DNA from: Bacteroidales bacterium
GTDB lineage: Bacteria > Bacteroidota > Bacteroidia > Bacteroidales > P3
Direction of reading: 5' to 3'
DNA: 47,709 nt
NCBI GenBank assembly: GCA_009785425.1
Contig: WQWI01000015.1
Coordinates: 1-47,709, forward strand
Made by a program: the position numbers and the translations under genes. Under the pieces are notes generated by a model, which was not told the DNA's origin, made no database searches, and saw only the letters and a list, made by a program, of their open reading frames with translations. Positions 24,673 through 33,729 of this stretch are shown here, in pieces; position 1 is the first letter of the stretch; each line of letters starts with the position of its first letter.

Positions 24673-24981
24673 ATGAAAAAATTATTTGGAGTCTTTCCAT
24701 TGGCAGCATTGATGTTTGCTTGTGGCAACCCAAGACAAGCAGAAACTATAGAGACCACACAGGAAGTCTACGAAGTAATTGAGACTGAAGAAGCTATAAC
24801 CTCTGCTACTCCTCCGGCGGCGGCTGTTGCCACTCCTACACCAACACCTGCCGCACCGACAACCCCTGCTCCAACTCCGCAACCTGAGCCCGAACCTGAA
24901 CCTGAAAGAGTTGTTGTTGAAGTTGAGGAAGGGCAAGAAAGTGTTGGCACAAGAAGCACAACAAGAAGAAGAGAGGATTAA
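24673..24981 (+). CDS. Small Pro/Thr/Glu-rich lipoprotein
   Basis: A 102-residue protein with signal peptide and lipobox LMFAC (Cys 17). The mature part is low complexity: an acidic stretch (ETIETTQEVYEVIETEEA), an Ala/Pro/Thr stretch of TP and AP repeats, PEPEPEPE repeats, then an acidic segment and a basic tail (TRSTTRRRED). This looks like an extended, disordered envelope tether. No family is recognised. A dedicated promoter, an N-terminal export signal and a following terminator support a real gene. Confidence 0.7.
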   Translation: MKKLFGVFPLAALMFACGNPRQAETIETTQEVYEVIETEEAITSATPPAAAVATPTPTPAAPTTPAPTPQPEPEPEPERVVVEVEEGQESVGTRSTTRRRED

Positions 24982-24999
24982 TCATCTTTTTCAAATAAC

Positions 25000-25030
25000 A
25001 AAAAGCTCGCATTGACAATGCGAGCTTTTT
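25000..25030. terminator. Bidirectional intrinsic terminator
   Basis: A perfect 14-bp stem (AAAAAGCTCGCATT / AATGCGAGCTTTTT) with a 3-nt loop, lying between the rightward small lipoprotein gene and the leftward lon gene; the A/T ends serve both directions. Confidence 0.9.
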
Positions 25031-25050
25031 GTTGGGCGAGGTTAAAAGGC

Positions 25051-27471
25051 TCAAAATATCAAGTCCAACACCTCATACATTTTGTCGATGTAGTAAAATT
25101 TCAAATCTTTCAGGTACTCTTTTTCGATTTCCTGAACGTGTCGCTTGTTGTCTTTGCAAAGAATCACATTCTTGATTCCGGCACGCCTTGCTGCGAGAAT
25201 TTTTTCCTTGATTCCACCTACGGGCAGCACTTCTCCGCGAAGTGTGATTTCGCCGGTCATGGCAAAGTTTGCTTTCACTTTTTTATCCAAAAACACGGAT
25301 GCCAGAGCCGTAAACATCGCCACACCGGCAGAAGGTCCATCTTTTGGCGTCGCACCTTCCGGCACATGAATATGAACATTGTGAGTTTCAAACATAGTTT
25401 CATCAATACCGACATCTTTGGCATGAGACTTCAGATACTCGAACGCCAAAGTTGCCGACTCTTTCATCACGCCACCCAAATTCCCAGTCATGGTAAGTGT
25501 TCCCTTGCCTACACTCAAGCTTGCTTCAATAAACAAAATATCTCCGCCAACTGACGTCCAAGCCAAACCTGTAACAACACCTTTCATGTTCTCCCTTAAA
25601 CCCAAAGATTTGTCGAATCTGAAAGCTCCCAACGCTTTTTCGACTTCTTTGGGCGAAACTTCCGGAGTATACTTTTTCTTTTCGGCAACTTGTCGAGCAC
25701 GATGACGAACTAATTTGGCAATTTGTTTGTCTAATTGGCGAACGCCTGATTCACGTGTATATTTTTCGACAATTTCCCGAATCAAATTTTCTGGAAGCTC
25801 AAATTGTTCGGGCTTTACACCATGTGCTTGAAGTTGTTTCGCAATCAAATGGCGTTTGGCAATTTCTATTTTTTCCTCGATAATGTAGCCTGCAATATCA
25901 ATCACTTCCATCCTGTCCAAAAGTGCCGGATGAATGTTCCCGATTGAGTTTGCTGTTGCCACAAATAGCACTTTCGATAAATCGAAGTCAATATCTAAAA
26001 AATTATCATGAAATGTTGTGTTTTGTTCCGGATCTAACACTTCCAGCAAGGCTGCCGAAGGATCTCCTTGAACATTCATACCTAAAATTTTATCAATTTC
26101 ATCCAAAACAAAAACAGGGTTTGCTGTTTTCGCTTTTTTCAGGTTGGTAATAATTCGTCCGGGCATGGCTCCGATATAGGTTCTGCGGTGTCCGCGAATT
26201 TCGGATTCGTCACGTAATCCACCCAGAGATATTCGTACATATTTTCGTCCGATGGCTTCTGCCAACGATTTCCCGAGCGAAGTTTTTCCAACACCCGGAG
26301 GCCCGAACAAGCACAGAATCGGGGCTTTTAAGTCACCTTTGAGTTTCAAAACCGCCAAATGTTCGATGATACGCTCTTTCACTTTTTCCAAACCAAAATG
26401 ATCAGCATCCAAAACTTTTTGAGCCTTTTTCAAATCAAAATTATCATCGGTATATTCGTTCCAAGGAAGCTCAACAACTGTGGAAAGATAGTTCAATTGT
26501 GTAGAATAATCGGGCGACATCGAGTGCAGTCGTTGCAATTTTTTCAATTCTTTTTCAAAAATCTCGCCAACTTCTTTCGACCATTTTTTGCTTTCGGCTT
26601 TTTCTTTGAGCTCTTTAACATCGTTATCCACCTGCGACCCACCCAATTCTTTTTGAATGGTTTTGAGTTGCTCGTTCAAGATGTGTTCACGATATTGTTT
26701 ATTCATTTTCGAATGCACTTTGCCTTGAATTTGCTGTTTCAAATCCACACGTTCCAACTCGTGAGTAAGCAGTTCCAAAAGAATTTGTGCACGTTTATGC
26801 AAGTTCGAAGTTTCAATCAATCGTTGCTTCTCAATGCCGTCTGCTTCGAGCATCGAAGCCACAAAATTGAGCAGGAAATTGGTATTTCCGATATTTTTGA
26901 TTACAAAATCCAAATCGTTCGGAATATGTGGCGATTTGTTGATGATTTGTTTGGCTAAATCTCGGATCGAAGAAAGAAGAGCCAAACTTTCCTCGTTTTT
27001 CTCAAAAGGCTCTTCATCCGGAGTAGCTGTAACTTCAGCAACAAAATACGGATCGGTTTGAATATACCTTTCGATTTTAATCCGTCGAACACCTTGAATG
27101 ATAACCATTGTGCTGCCATCAGGCATTTGAATGGTTTGTCCCACAACACCCATCGTTGCAATATCGTATAAATCTTTGGGCTCAGGCTCTTTGTCGAGGT
27201 CTTTGTCGCGTTGAGCTACAACACCAATGTATTGTTGTTGTTTGTCTTGTAATTTGTCTTGCAGTTGTTTGATTAATTCTTTGGCTTTGTCGCGTCCCAC
27301 GGTAACGGGCATGACAATTCCGGGATACAACACCGTATTCCGCAAAGGCAGAATAGGCAAAACTTCCGGCACCGGTTCTTTTTTTAAATCTTCTTCGCTT
27401 TCCGGAGAAAAAGCCGGAATAAATTCGGCTTCGGTTTCTATAAATTCTGATAGGTTCAACAAGTCATTCAT
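25051..27471 (-). CDS. lon: ATP-dependent protease Lon
   Basis: Degrades misfolded and regulatory proteins in the cytoplasm. The 806-residue protein has an N-terminal substrate-binding domain ([19 protein letters not shown]), an AAA+ module with Walker [18 protein letters not shown] and Walker [11 protein letters not shown], and a C-terminal Ser-Lys protease with GPSAGVAM (catalytic Ser) and [14 protein letters not shown] (catalytic Lys). Length is typical of LonA. It starts 5 nt after the end of the alternative glmU gene and is probably co-transcribed with it and possibly with rpmE2. Confidence 0.97.
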   Translation of the reverse strand: MNDLLNLSEFIETEAEFIPAFSPESEEDLKKEPVPEVLPILPLRNTVLYPGIVMPVTVGRDKAKELIKQLQDKLQDKQQQYIGVVAQRDKDLDKEPEPKDLYDIATMGVVGQTIQMPDGSTMVIIQGVRRIKIERYIQTDPYFVAEVTATPDEEPFEKNEESLALLSSIRDLAKQIINKSPHIPNDLDFVIKNIGNTNFLLNFVASMLEADGIEKQRLIETSNLHKRAQILLELLTHELERVDLKQQIQGKVHSKMNKQYREHILNEQLKTIQKELGGSQVDNDVKELKEKAESKKWSKEVGEIFEKELKKLQRLHSMSPDYSTQLNYLSTVVELPWNEYTDDNFDLKKAQKVLDADHFGLEKVKERIIEHLAVLKLKGDLKAPILCLFGPPGVGKTSLGKSLAEAIGRKYVRISLGGLRDESEIRGHRRTYIGAMPGRIITNLKKAKTANPVFVLDEIDKILGMNVQGDPSAALLEVLDPEQNTTFHDNFLDIDFDLSKVLFVATANSIGNIHPALLDRMEVIDIAGYIIEEKIEIAKRHLIAKQLQAHGVKPEQFELPENLIREIVEKYTRESGVRQLDKQIAKLVRHRARQVAEKKKYTPEVSPKEVEKALGAFRFDKSLGLRENMKGVVTGLAWTSVGGDILFIEASLSVGKGTLTMTGNLGGVMKESATLAFEYLKSHAKDVGIDETMFETHNVHIHVPEGATPKDGPSAGVAMFTALASVFLDKKVKANFAMTGEITLRGEVLPVGGIKEKILAARRAGIKNVILCKDNKRHVQEIEKEYLKDLKFYYIDKMYEVLDLIF

Positions 27472-27476
27472 TAGGA

Positions 27477-28655
27477 CTATGATCTGTAAGGGTGTGTAAT
27501 CTTAAAAATTTTCTTCAAAATATCGGCATCGATTTTATCAAATTTTTTGCCACGACGTTCATACACGCGTTCTGCCACTTCAATTACCTTGCTTACATCG
27601 TATTGTTTTCCACCCCACGTAAACGAAGGTATGAAATTGCGTTGGAATCCCGAACCGAAAATGGTTGCACCAACACCAATTATTGTACCGGTATTGAACG
27701 TGGTTTGAATAGCCACTTTAGTATGATCGCCCATAAATAAACCGCAAAATTGTTGCCCTGTTCGCTCGAATGTTTCCCACGTGTAACTCCAAAGTTTGAT
27801 TTCATCGTAAGTATTTTTCAAATTCGAAGAATTTGTTCCCGCACCGATATTGCACCATTCACCAATCACGGAATTCCCTAAGAAACCGTCATGAGGCTTA
27901 TTTGAGTAGCCTATGAAAACGACGTTTTCCACTTCTCCGCCTACTTTTGCGTAGGGACCTAGCGTTGTTGCACCATAGATTGAGGCTCCCATTTTTACTA
28001 CAGCATTTTCATTCATAGCGAAAGGTCCGCGAATGCGAGCGCCTTCCATGATTTCAGCGTTCTTTCCAACATAAATCGGACCTTTTTCGGCATTCAAAAT
28101 AGCACCTTCGATTTTTGCACCTTCTTCAACAAAGATTTGGCTTTCGTCGCCAATAACCGTGTTGGTTTTGCTGATTTTTTGAGATTTACGACCTTCAACT
28201 AGTCGTGCAAAATCTTTACGAATCATTTCATCGTTGAGCAAATACAAATCCCACAAATGACCAACCTTGATCAAATCGCCCGAAAACTCGATTTCTTCCA
28301 TATGCTCAAAAGCCTCGTCACTATTATTATCGAGACCTTCGGCATCCATACGATAAGCAACAATAATATCCCCACAAGAAAGTGCTTGATTGGCTTTAAG
28401 TTTTTTGATTTCTGCGACTAATTCACAATTTGGGACTACCGAACCATCAATTAAAACATTGTTTGCTTTTTTGATTGTCGGAAATTTTTCTTCCAAATAC
28501 TTCTCGGTCAACGTCGAAGTTTCGGTTTCCAAAAGACTGTTCCATTTCTCACGAATGGTTGTGATACCTACCCTTAAATCGGCTGTTGGGCGTGTGAATG
28601 TGAGAGGTTTAAGGTTTGAACGTGTGGTTGCGTCATCAAAAAGAATGTAGTTCAT
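27477..28655 (-). CDS. Alternative bacterial GlmU-like nucleotidyltransferase/acyltransferase
   Basis: A 392-residue protein of the alternative GlmU type found in Bacteroidota, which is proposed to make UDP-GlcNAc from glucosamine-1-phosphate. It begins with the family motif NYILFDD followed by LKPLTFTRPTADLRVGI. The C-terminal half is a left-handed beta-helix of hexapeptide repeats (GPIYVGKNAEIMEGARIRGP, AVVKMGASIYGATTLGPYAK) and contains IGEWCNIGAGTNSSNLKN. It lies upstream of lon with a 5-nt gap. The nucleotidyltransferase assignment rests on family knowledge, not on residues I can verify. Confidence 0.83.
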   Translation of the reverse strand: MNYILFDDATTRSNLKPLTFTRPTADLRVGITTIREKWNSLLETETSTLTEKYLEEKFPTIKKANNVLIDGSVVPNCELVAEIKKLKANQALSCGDIIVAYRMDAEGLDNNSDEAFEHMEEIEFSGDLIKVGHLWDLYLLNDEMIRKDFARLVEGRKSQKISKTNTVIGDESQIFVEEGAKIEGAILNAEKGPIYVGKNAEIMEGARIRGPFAMNENAVVKMGASIYGATTLGPYAKVGGEVENVVFIGYSNKPHDGFLGNSVIGEWCNIGAGTNSSNLKNTYDEIKLWSYTWETFERTGQQFCGLFMGDHTKVAIQTTFNTGTIIGVGATIFGSGFQRNFIPSFTWGGKQYDVSKVIEVAERVYERRGKKFDKIDADILKKIFKITHPYRS

Positions 28656-28722
28656 TGATTGAGTTTTTTTGTTTATTCTACGATACTTTTCGAAAAAGGT
28701 TACAGATTATCCATAAAAAAAT

Positions 28723-28750
28723 GTAGGGGCGACACATGCGTCGCCCCTAC
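28723..28750. repeat. Palindromic repeat, GTAGGGGC family
   Basis: Perfect 11-nt arms (GTAGGGGCGAC / GTCGCCCCTAC) around a 6-nt loop, between rpmE2 and the glmU-like gene. It is related to the palindromes at 15014-15039 and 40931-40965. Confidence 0.8.
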
Positions 28751-28775
28751 GATCAATTATCGCAAAGAATTATTA

Positions 28776-29060
28776 TTATTCTGCCGATTTCTCCTCTGTC
28801 GCTTTGGTTGAGTACTTACCTTTGTACTTATTCATAAACTTATCCACACGACCGGCGGTATCTACTAATTTCACTTTTCCTGTGAAAAACGGATGGGACG
28901 AACTGGAGATTTCCAATTTTACCAAAGGATATTCGTTGCCGTCTTCCCACTGGATAGTTTCTTTTGTTGCAACAGTGGATTTCCCTAAAAATGCGTACTC
29001 GTTCGACATATCTTTGAATACAACCAATCTGTAATCTGTAGGATGAATTTCTGCTTTCAT
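28776..29060 (-). CDS. rpmE2: 50S ribosomal protein L31 type B
   Basis: A 94-residue ribosomal protein, Cys-free (the C-minus, type B, zinc-independent form), with family motifs [29 protein letters not shown] and [14 protein letters not shown]. In many bacteria the zinc-free form replaces the zinc form when zinc is low; whether a second L31 exists in this genome cannot be seen here. It has its own promoter, divergent from the S41 protease gene. Confidence 0.95.
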   Translation of the reverse strand: MKAEIHPTDYRLVVFKDMSNEYAFLGKSTVATKETIQWEDGNEYPLVKLEISSSSHPFFTGKVKLVDTAGRVDKFMNKYKGKYSTKATEEKSAE

Positions 29061-29101
29061 ATTTCTGTGATTTTTATACTTTCATTTCAAATTTTGGATT
29101 G

Positions 29102-29109
29102 CAAAGATA
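29102..29109 (-). promoter_or_regulatory. -7 box (TATCTTTG) of rpmE2
   Basis: TATCTTTGC with TTG 20 bp upstream; 33 bp separate it from the rightward ctpA-like box. Confidence 0.7.
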
Positions 29110-29142
29110 CGATTTTTTTTCGAAACAACCAAATTTTTTTCG

Positions 29143-29150
29143 TATCTTTG
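29143..29150 (+). promoter_or_regulatory. -7 box (TATCTTTG) of the S41 protease gene
   Basis: TATCTTTGC, only 7 nt before the first in-frame ATG and 16 nt before the third, so the leader is absent or extremely short. Confidence 0.7.
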
Positions 29151-29157
29151 CAAAAAA

Positions 29158-30741
29158 ATGATGTTCATGAAAAAACATTCTCTGATATATTACGCACTTT
29201 TTTTGGTTATCGGTCTTTTTTTGGGAACGTATGTCACGCAGTGGATTTCTCGACCAAAAATCTCGTCCGGTGCACTTGAGCAGATTCGACAGTTGATTAT
29301 TGCGAATTATGTGGATACCGTTGATATCTCCCGACTCAACGAAGCTGCTATTGGAGCAATGTTGAGCACCTTAGATCCGTATTCGGTCTTTCTTCCTGCT
29401 GATATAACAAGGGAAACCGATGCCGAATTGTTGGGTAGATTTGACGGAATTGGTGTTCAGTTTCGAATGATTGACGATACAGCAACAGTCCTGCAAACCA
29501 TATCCGGCGGACCTTCCGAGAGAATCGGAATTCTGCCGGGCGATAAAATCATTACGGCTGATGGCGAAACTATCGCAGGGGTGAATATGCCTTCAAACGA
29601 TGTTGTTAGTCGCCTGAAAGGACACCGAGGAACGACTGTAAATGTGGAAATTCTACGTTTTGGCATTGCAAAACCTTTGGAGTTTGCTATTGTTCGAGAT
29701 GTAATCCCTAATCATAGCGTAGATGTCGATTTCATGGTTAATGAAACAATCGGTTATATTAGGCTGCGTACATTTTCCGCTACAACTTCAAGAGAAGTTC
29801 GCAGTGCTTTACAACGCCTCAAAAGTCAAGGCATGCAAAAGCTGATCTTTGATTTACGAGGTAATGGTGGTGGCTTTTTGCACGAAGCCATTCTAGTTGC
29901 AAACGAGTTTTTGCCTCACGGAAAACTCATCGTTTATACGGAAGGTAGAAACCGCCCACGACAGGAGGCTTTTGCCACACGACAAGGTGTTTTTGAAGAC
30001 AGACCGGTTGTTGTTTTGATTGACGAATTCTCAGCTTCGGCAAGCGAAATCATTGCAGGAGCTCTGCAAGATAACGATGTGGGAACTATTGTCGGGCGAC
30101 GTTCATTTGGAAAAGGTTTGGTTCAAGAGCAAATCAGATTGACCAATGGTGCTTCGATCCGTTTGACGGTTGCGCATTATCACACGCCAAGCGGGCGCTC
30201 TATTCAAACGCCTTTTACGCCCGGACAGCATGATTTGGAGGAGCAATTTATCAGACGCTTAACCGGTGGCGAATTAACTTCGTTCGACAGCGTTGTATTA
30301 GATTCCACTCAGAAGTTTCTAACGTTGCAAGGTCGTACGGTTTTCGGTGGAGGAGGCATTATGCCCGATGTGTTTGTACCACTTGTTACGGATACGAGTC
30401 TGATTTATATCAATCAACTTTCACGTCGTGGATTGATCTCCCTATACACATTTGATTACAGCAATAGAAACCGAAGCAGGCTTTTGAACACCTATCCGAA
30501 TGTGGCGGTTTTCAAGGAAAATTTCAGGGTCTCGCAGACGATGCTTGATGGACTTATTGCTTTCGGACAGTCACACGGACTACAGCCCAATCAGCGCAGT
30601 ATCGAACTTCATAGGGAACGCTTGCAAACGCTATTGAAAGCTAATATTGCACGAGATTTGTTTGGCGACAGCGGATTTTTTCCGATTTTTCTACCTTTGG
30701 ACGAAGATTTCCAAGCTGCAATGGAAGTTTTAATGCCGTAA
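29158..30741 (+). CDS. C-terminal processing peptidase (S41 family, CtpA/Prc-like)
   Basis: A 527-residue envelope serine protease: N-terminal membrane anchor (SLIYYALFLVIGLFLGTYV), PDZ domain (about residues 90-165, ISGGPSERIGILPGDKII, SRLKGHRGTTVNVEI), and S41 catalytic domain with LIFDLRGNGGG, the Ser motif DEFSASASEI and the Lys motif GRRSFGKGLVQ. It probably trims or degrades envelope proteins. Three close in-frame starts exist (29158, 29161, 29167); MKKHS at 29167 gives the most typical signal-anchor. A palindromic repeat starts 2 nt after its stop. Confidence 0.93.
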   Translation: MMFMKKHSLIYYALFLVIGLFLGTYVTQWISRPKISSGALEQIRQLIIANYVDTVDISRLNEAAIGAMLSTLDPYSVFLPADITRETDAELLGRFDGIGVQFRMIDDTATVLQTISGGPSERIGILPGDKIITADGETIAGVNMPSNDVVSRLKGHRGTTVNVEILRFGIAKPLEFAIVRDVIPNHSVDVDFMVNETIGYIRLRTFSATTSREVRSALQRLKSQGMQKLIFDLRGNGGGFLHEAILVANEFLPHGKLIVYTEGRNRPRQEAFATRQGVFEDRPVVVLIDEFSASASEIIAGALQDNDVGTIVGRRSFGKGLVQEQIRLTNGASIRLTVAHYHTPSGRSIQTPFTPGQHDLEEQFIRRLTGGELTSFDSVVLDSTQKFLTLQGRTVFGGGGIMPDVFVPLVTDTSLIYINQLSRRGLISLYTFDYSNRNRSRLLNTYPNVAVFKENFRVSQTMLDGLIAFGQSHGLQPNQRSIELHRERLQTLLKANIARDLFGDSGFFPIFLPLDEDFQAAMEVLMP

Positions 30742-30743
30742 GC

Positions 30744-30810
30744 CGTCATTGCGAACGGAGTGAAGCAATCCAAATATCGATTGCTTCGAGCGTTCGCTCT
30801 CGCAATGACG
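30744..30810. repeat. REP-like palindromic element, CGTCATTGCGA/AAGCAATC type
   Basis: Outer arms CGTCATTGCGA...AAGCAATC and their reverse complement pair, with a smaller inner hairpin in the right half. It lies between convergent genes, beginning 2 nt after the upstream stop codon. Confidence 0.75.
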
Positions 30811-30835
30811 AACTAATTCAGCATTTGAGGCACCC

Positions 30836-31693
30836 CTACAAATATGTTACCCGAATGTCTTTCCGGTCTACATAATTCGGGTACTGAAACACAGGCATTC
30901 CAAGTGCCATTCCGGCATGAATAGTTCCATTGATGCCCAACGTTTTTTCTAATTTTTGACGTTTTTTCCGAATGGCACGGATTACAAAACCCGTGTAAAA
31001 TTGCGAAACACCAAGGTTTTCAGCCATTAGCGAAGCGTTTTGATACGCCAACTGGCAATCCTCGTTAGCGAAGTTTGCAGGCTCTGATGTGTGAATGAGC
31101 AAAACGGCGGTCGCACCTCGCAAAATACCGGTATCTCTACCCTTTTTGCGATAATTTCGGTCAAACGTTCGGAACATGGTCGCATACTTGCTAAGTTTTG
31201 GGAAAAGTGTCTTAAAGATTGGGCGTATCACCGGCAAATCGGCAATTTTGACAATCGGCATATACGCACCCAACGTAAATTCGATGATGGCTTTGAGTTT
31301 TTCGGGATCGGTAACCCATGTAAATTCGACCAATTGCAAATTCATTGCCGTTGGTGCACGATGTGCAGCCTCAAGAATCTGAGATGAGAATTCGTTTGGA
31401 ATCGGATTTGATGAAAACGTCCGATTTGAACGACGTTTACTGATTAACAACAACGTTTGTTCCGGAGTTGGAAGTTTTGAAACATCAATCGCATGAATCT
31501 TTTCAGGCGGAAATTTACTATGAATTACAGCGCTTGAAGCACAAGTTGCTACGCAATGTCCGCAAGCAACACAGCGACGCTCGTTTTTAATTTCAACAGA
31601 AGATTTATCCTCTGAAATCGAGAAAATACCGGTTGGACACACTTTAACACAGCGGAAACAGCGTGTGCAGTTGTTGGGGTTAATGGTTATCAT
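30836..31693 (-). CDS. Ferredoxin-nitroreductase fusion protein
   Basis: A 285-residue protein with two N-terminal 4Fe-4S clusters (CTRCFRCVKVCP and CVACGHCVATC) fused to an FMN-binding nitroreductase domain (RRSNRTFSSNPIP near residue 87, then AAHRAPTAMNLQLVEF). It is probably an electron-transfer oxidoreductase; the natural substrate is unknown. Its ATG overlaps the coaE stop codon (ATGA, 4 nt), so translation is coupled. It is the last gene of the nusB-yajC-coaE operon. Confidence 0.88.
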   Translation of the reverse strand: MITINPNNCTRCFRCVKVCPTGIFSISEDKSSVEIKNERRCVACGHCVATCASSAVIHSKFPPEKIHAIDVSKLPTPEQTLLLISKRRSNRTFSSNPIPNEFSSQILEAAHRAPTAMNLQLVEFTWVTDPEKLKAIIEFTLGAYMPIVKIADLPVIRPIFKTLFPKLSKYATMFRTFDRNYRKKGRDTGILRGATAVLLIHTSEPANFANEDCQLAYQNASLMAENLGVSQFYTGFVIRAIRKKRQKLEKTLGINGTIHAGMALGMPVFQYPNYVDRKDIRVTYL

Positions 31694-32313
31694 GGACTTT
31701 TTAATTTATTTGTAGCGCTGTCTGCGACTATTTCTTCTATCTGTTCAATCAACGAATGCTGTTCATCATTTTGGATGACAATGTCTGCTCGTCTACGTTT
31801 TTCATCAGCAGACATTTGCATGGCTATTCGCTGCAAAACACCTTGCTTACTAATATTTTCGCGTTTCATTACGCGTTCGATTCGCAACTCTTCCGGTGCA
31901 TCTACAACAATGATTTTATCAAACAAATGTTCAAAATTTGCTTCAAAAATCAAAGCGGCTTCCATAATCACAACCTTCGGATTATGTTCTTTTTGAACGC
32001 CACACCACTTCTCAAACTCCTTCTCAACCAAAGGGTGTATGAGATTATTAAGCCATTGTAGCGCTTCCGAATCGGTAAAAACCAAATTGGCTAATTTGCG
32101 CTTGTCTATCTGCTTTTCGGTTAAGATTTTTTCACCAAAATGCTTAACAATTTGTTTGTGAATTGCTGTTTGCGAACGAATGCGATGAGCCTCAAAATCG
32201 GCATAAAACACGGGAGCGCCAAGCATTTCAAACAACTTGGCAACGGTAGTTTTTCCGCTACCAATGCCTCCGGTTAAACCGAGTTTTTGCATTTTTTTGA
32301 TGGACAACCGCAA
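31690..32313 (-). CDS. coaE: Dephospho-CoA kinase
   Basis: Last step of coenzyme A synthesis: phosphorylates dephospho-CoA at the ribose 3'-OH. The 207-residue protein has the P-loop GLTGGIGSGKTTVAKLF, the VFYADFEAHRI region and the late IERVMKRENIS segment of the family. The start may be either 32313 or the ATG at 32292 (MQKLGLTGG), which fits the usual N-terminus better. It lies 16 nt after yajC and overlaps the nitroreductase gene by 4 nt. In several Bacteroides genomes a YbbR/CdaR-like gene lies between yajC and coaE; none is here. Confidence 0.93.
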   Translation of the reverse strand: MRLSIKKMQKLGLTGGIGSGKTTVAKLFEMLGAPVFYADFEAHRIRSQTAIHKQIVKHFGEKILTEKQIDKRKLANLVFTDSEALQWLNNLIHPLVEKEFEKWCGVQKEHNPKVVIMEAALIFEANFEHLFDKIIVVDAPEELRIERVMKRENISKQGVLQRIAMQMSADEKRRRADIVIQNDEQHSLIEQIEEIVADSATNKLKSP

Positions 32314-32329
32314 GGGTCGCCCTTAGAGG

Positions 32330-32644
32330 TTACTGTTTGAGTGGTTCGTTCGTTTGACCCGTAACATCTAGTGCAATTGCCGTTCTTTCAAATCTCAAAC
32401 GCACGTTTTCAGCCACTTCAATGGTTACTGTGCTCTCTTGAAGTTCTACTATTTTTCCGTGAATACCACCGATTGTAACGATTTTTTGACCTTTCTGAAG
32501 GTTTTCACGAAAAGTTCTTTGTGCTTTGTTTCGTCTTTGTTGTGGACGAATCATGAAGAAATAGAAAATCGCAACGATAGCTAATAGCATGAAGATTTGC
32601 ATACCGCCGCCGCCACCTGCTTGTAAAAAAATTGTGTTGTACAT
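32330..32644 (-). CDS. yajC: Preprotein translocase subunit YajC
   Basis: A 104-residue accessory subunit of the SecDF-YajC complex. It has one transmembrane helix (MQIFMLLAIVAIFYFFMI) followed at once by the family motif RPQQRRNKAQ and a conserved small domain (GQKIVTIGGIHGKIVEL). Length is typical. It lies in the nusB-coaE operon; a palindromic repeat lies in its leader after nusB. Confidence 0.93.
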   Translation of the reverse strand: MYNTIFLQAGGGGGMQIFMLLAIVAIFYFFMIRPQQRRNKAQRTFRENLQKGQKIVTIGGIHGKIVELQESTVTIEVAENVRLRFERTAIALDVTGQTNEPLKQ

Positions 32645-32677
32645 GTTCTTATTGTTTTTAATTGTTTTATTGTTGGC

Positions 32678-32708
32678 GTCCGAGCGAAGCCGAGGGACTC
32701 GACATGAC
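32678..32708. repeat. Repeat element GTCATGTCGARTCCCTCG type (copy 1)
   Basis: Starts 2 nt after the nusB stop (reading leftward). Reverse-complemented it shares GTCATGTCGARTCCCTCG and CTTCGCTCGGA with copy 2 at 36596-36640. Confidence 0.7.
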
Positions 32709-32710
32709 GG

Positions 32711-33652
32711 TTAGATCAAACCGCGTCCGGATTTTTTAATTTTACCTTCTTTCACAAAGTCTTCCGAAAGTTTGTTGAGAAGTCCATTGACAAAAACACG
32801 GCTTTTTTCCGTGCTGAATTGTTTGATAATTTCTATATATTCGTTTAAGGTTACTTTTATGGGAATGCTTGGAAAATTGCACATTTCCGTGATTGCCATT
32901 TTAATAATTAGCAAATCTACAAGCGGCGTTCGATCGATCTCCCAATCTGCGGTCAGATAGTTTTCGATAACAGGCGTATATTCTTCGCTGTGAATGAGCG
33001 TTTGTTGAAATAGTTTTTTTGCAAAGTCCAAATCATCTGCATTGATAAATTGTTCTTCCGAAAGCAGAATTTCGGAATTTTCTTCCGCATTTTTTAGCGA
33101 TTTTAATAGCCAAAACGCAACGTTGTCGAAATCGTCCGCCCAAAAAATACTTTGCTCCTCGAAATAATGATACAAATTTGAATTGTTGCTGATTTTTCGC
33201 TTCAAAAAACCACAAATGAACGCCTTATCTTTTTCATAAGATGACTCCGTATCATCCATATAAGCTTGATATGATGCGGACTTCAGCATAATTTGATGCA
33301 AACTTCGAACTAACTCTTCCTCGCTCTTCCACGAAATTTTATACTCGTTTGACTTCAAAATAAACACCTGATCGTTGCGTAATTGCTCAATCACACGATT
33401 TTGCACAAATCGCATGTTTGGATTTTTTTCAGCTTCGGTCGGAATATATTTTTGCTTGCCTTCGTTGATTCGATGCTGTGCAAAATCGTTCAACTCCACG
33501 ATTACAGAGCCCAAACGAATATAAAGTTCGTAAAGTTTGTGAAAACCAAACACCATATTTTTTTCTGCAACAAGCACATCATCACTCCCGCTTTGATAAT
33601 AAGCGTAAAGCGTTTGTAAAGTTTTTTCACGAAGAAAACGGCGATTTAGCAT
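32711..33652 (-). CDS. nusB: Transcription antitermination factor NusB (long form)
   Basis: A 313-residue protein. Start MLNRRFLREKTLQTLYAY and the C-terminal part (VDLLIIKMAITEMCNFPSIP, TLNEYIEIIKQFSTEKSRVF, FVNGLLNKL) match NusB, which binds boxA RNA with NusE for rRNA antitermination. Bacteroidota NusB proteins are about twice the length of E. coli NusB, with an N-terminal and middle extension as seen here. It heads the nusB-yajC-coaE-nitroreductase operon. Confidence 0.92.
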   Translation of the reverse strand: MLNRRFLREKTLQTLYAYYQSGSDDVLVAEKNMVFGFHKLYELYIRLGSVIVELNDFAQHRINEGKQKYIPTEAEKNPNMRFVQNRVIEQLRNDQVFILKSNEYKISWKSEEELVRSLHQIMLKSASYQAYMDDTESSYEKDKAFICGFLKRKISNNSNLYHYFEEQSIFWADDFDNVAFWLLKSLKNAEENSEILLSEEQFINADDLDFAKKLFQQTLIHSEEYTPVIENYLTADWEIDRTPLVDLLIIKMAITEMCNFPSIPIKVTLNEYIEIIKQFSTEKSRVFVNGLLNKLSEDFVKEGKIKKSGRGLI

Positions 33653-33671
33653 TGTTGTTGATTTAAGTTTG

Positions 33672-33679
33672 CAAAGATA
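33672..33679 (-). promoter_or_regulatory. -7 box (TATCTTTG) of the nusB operon
   Basis: TATCTTTGC after a T tract, 19 nt before the nusB ATG. Confidence 0.7.
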
Positions 33680-33729
33680 CGAAAAAAAAATGGAACTACT
33701 AACAAAACCCTAAAAAATCACAACATTTT

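Noticed and set aside
24682-25054. Several antisense ORFs across the small lipoprotein gene
   Set aside because: They reflect the low-complexity Pro/Thr/Glu codons; the plus-strand frame has the lipobox, promoter and terminator.
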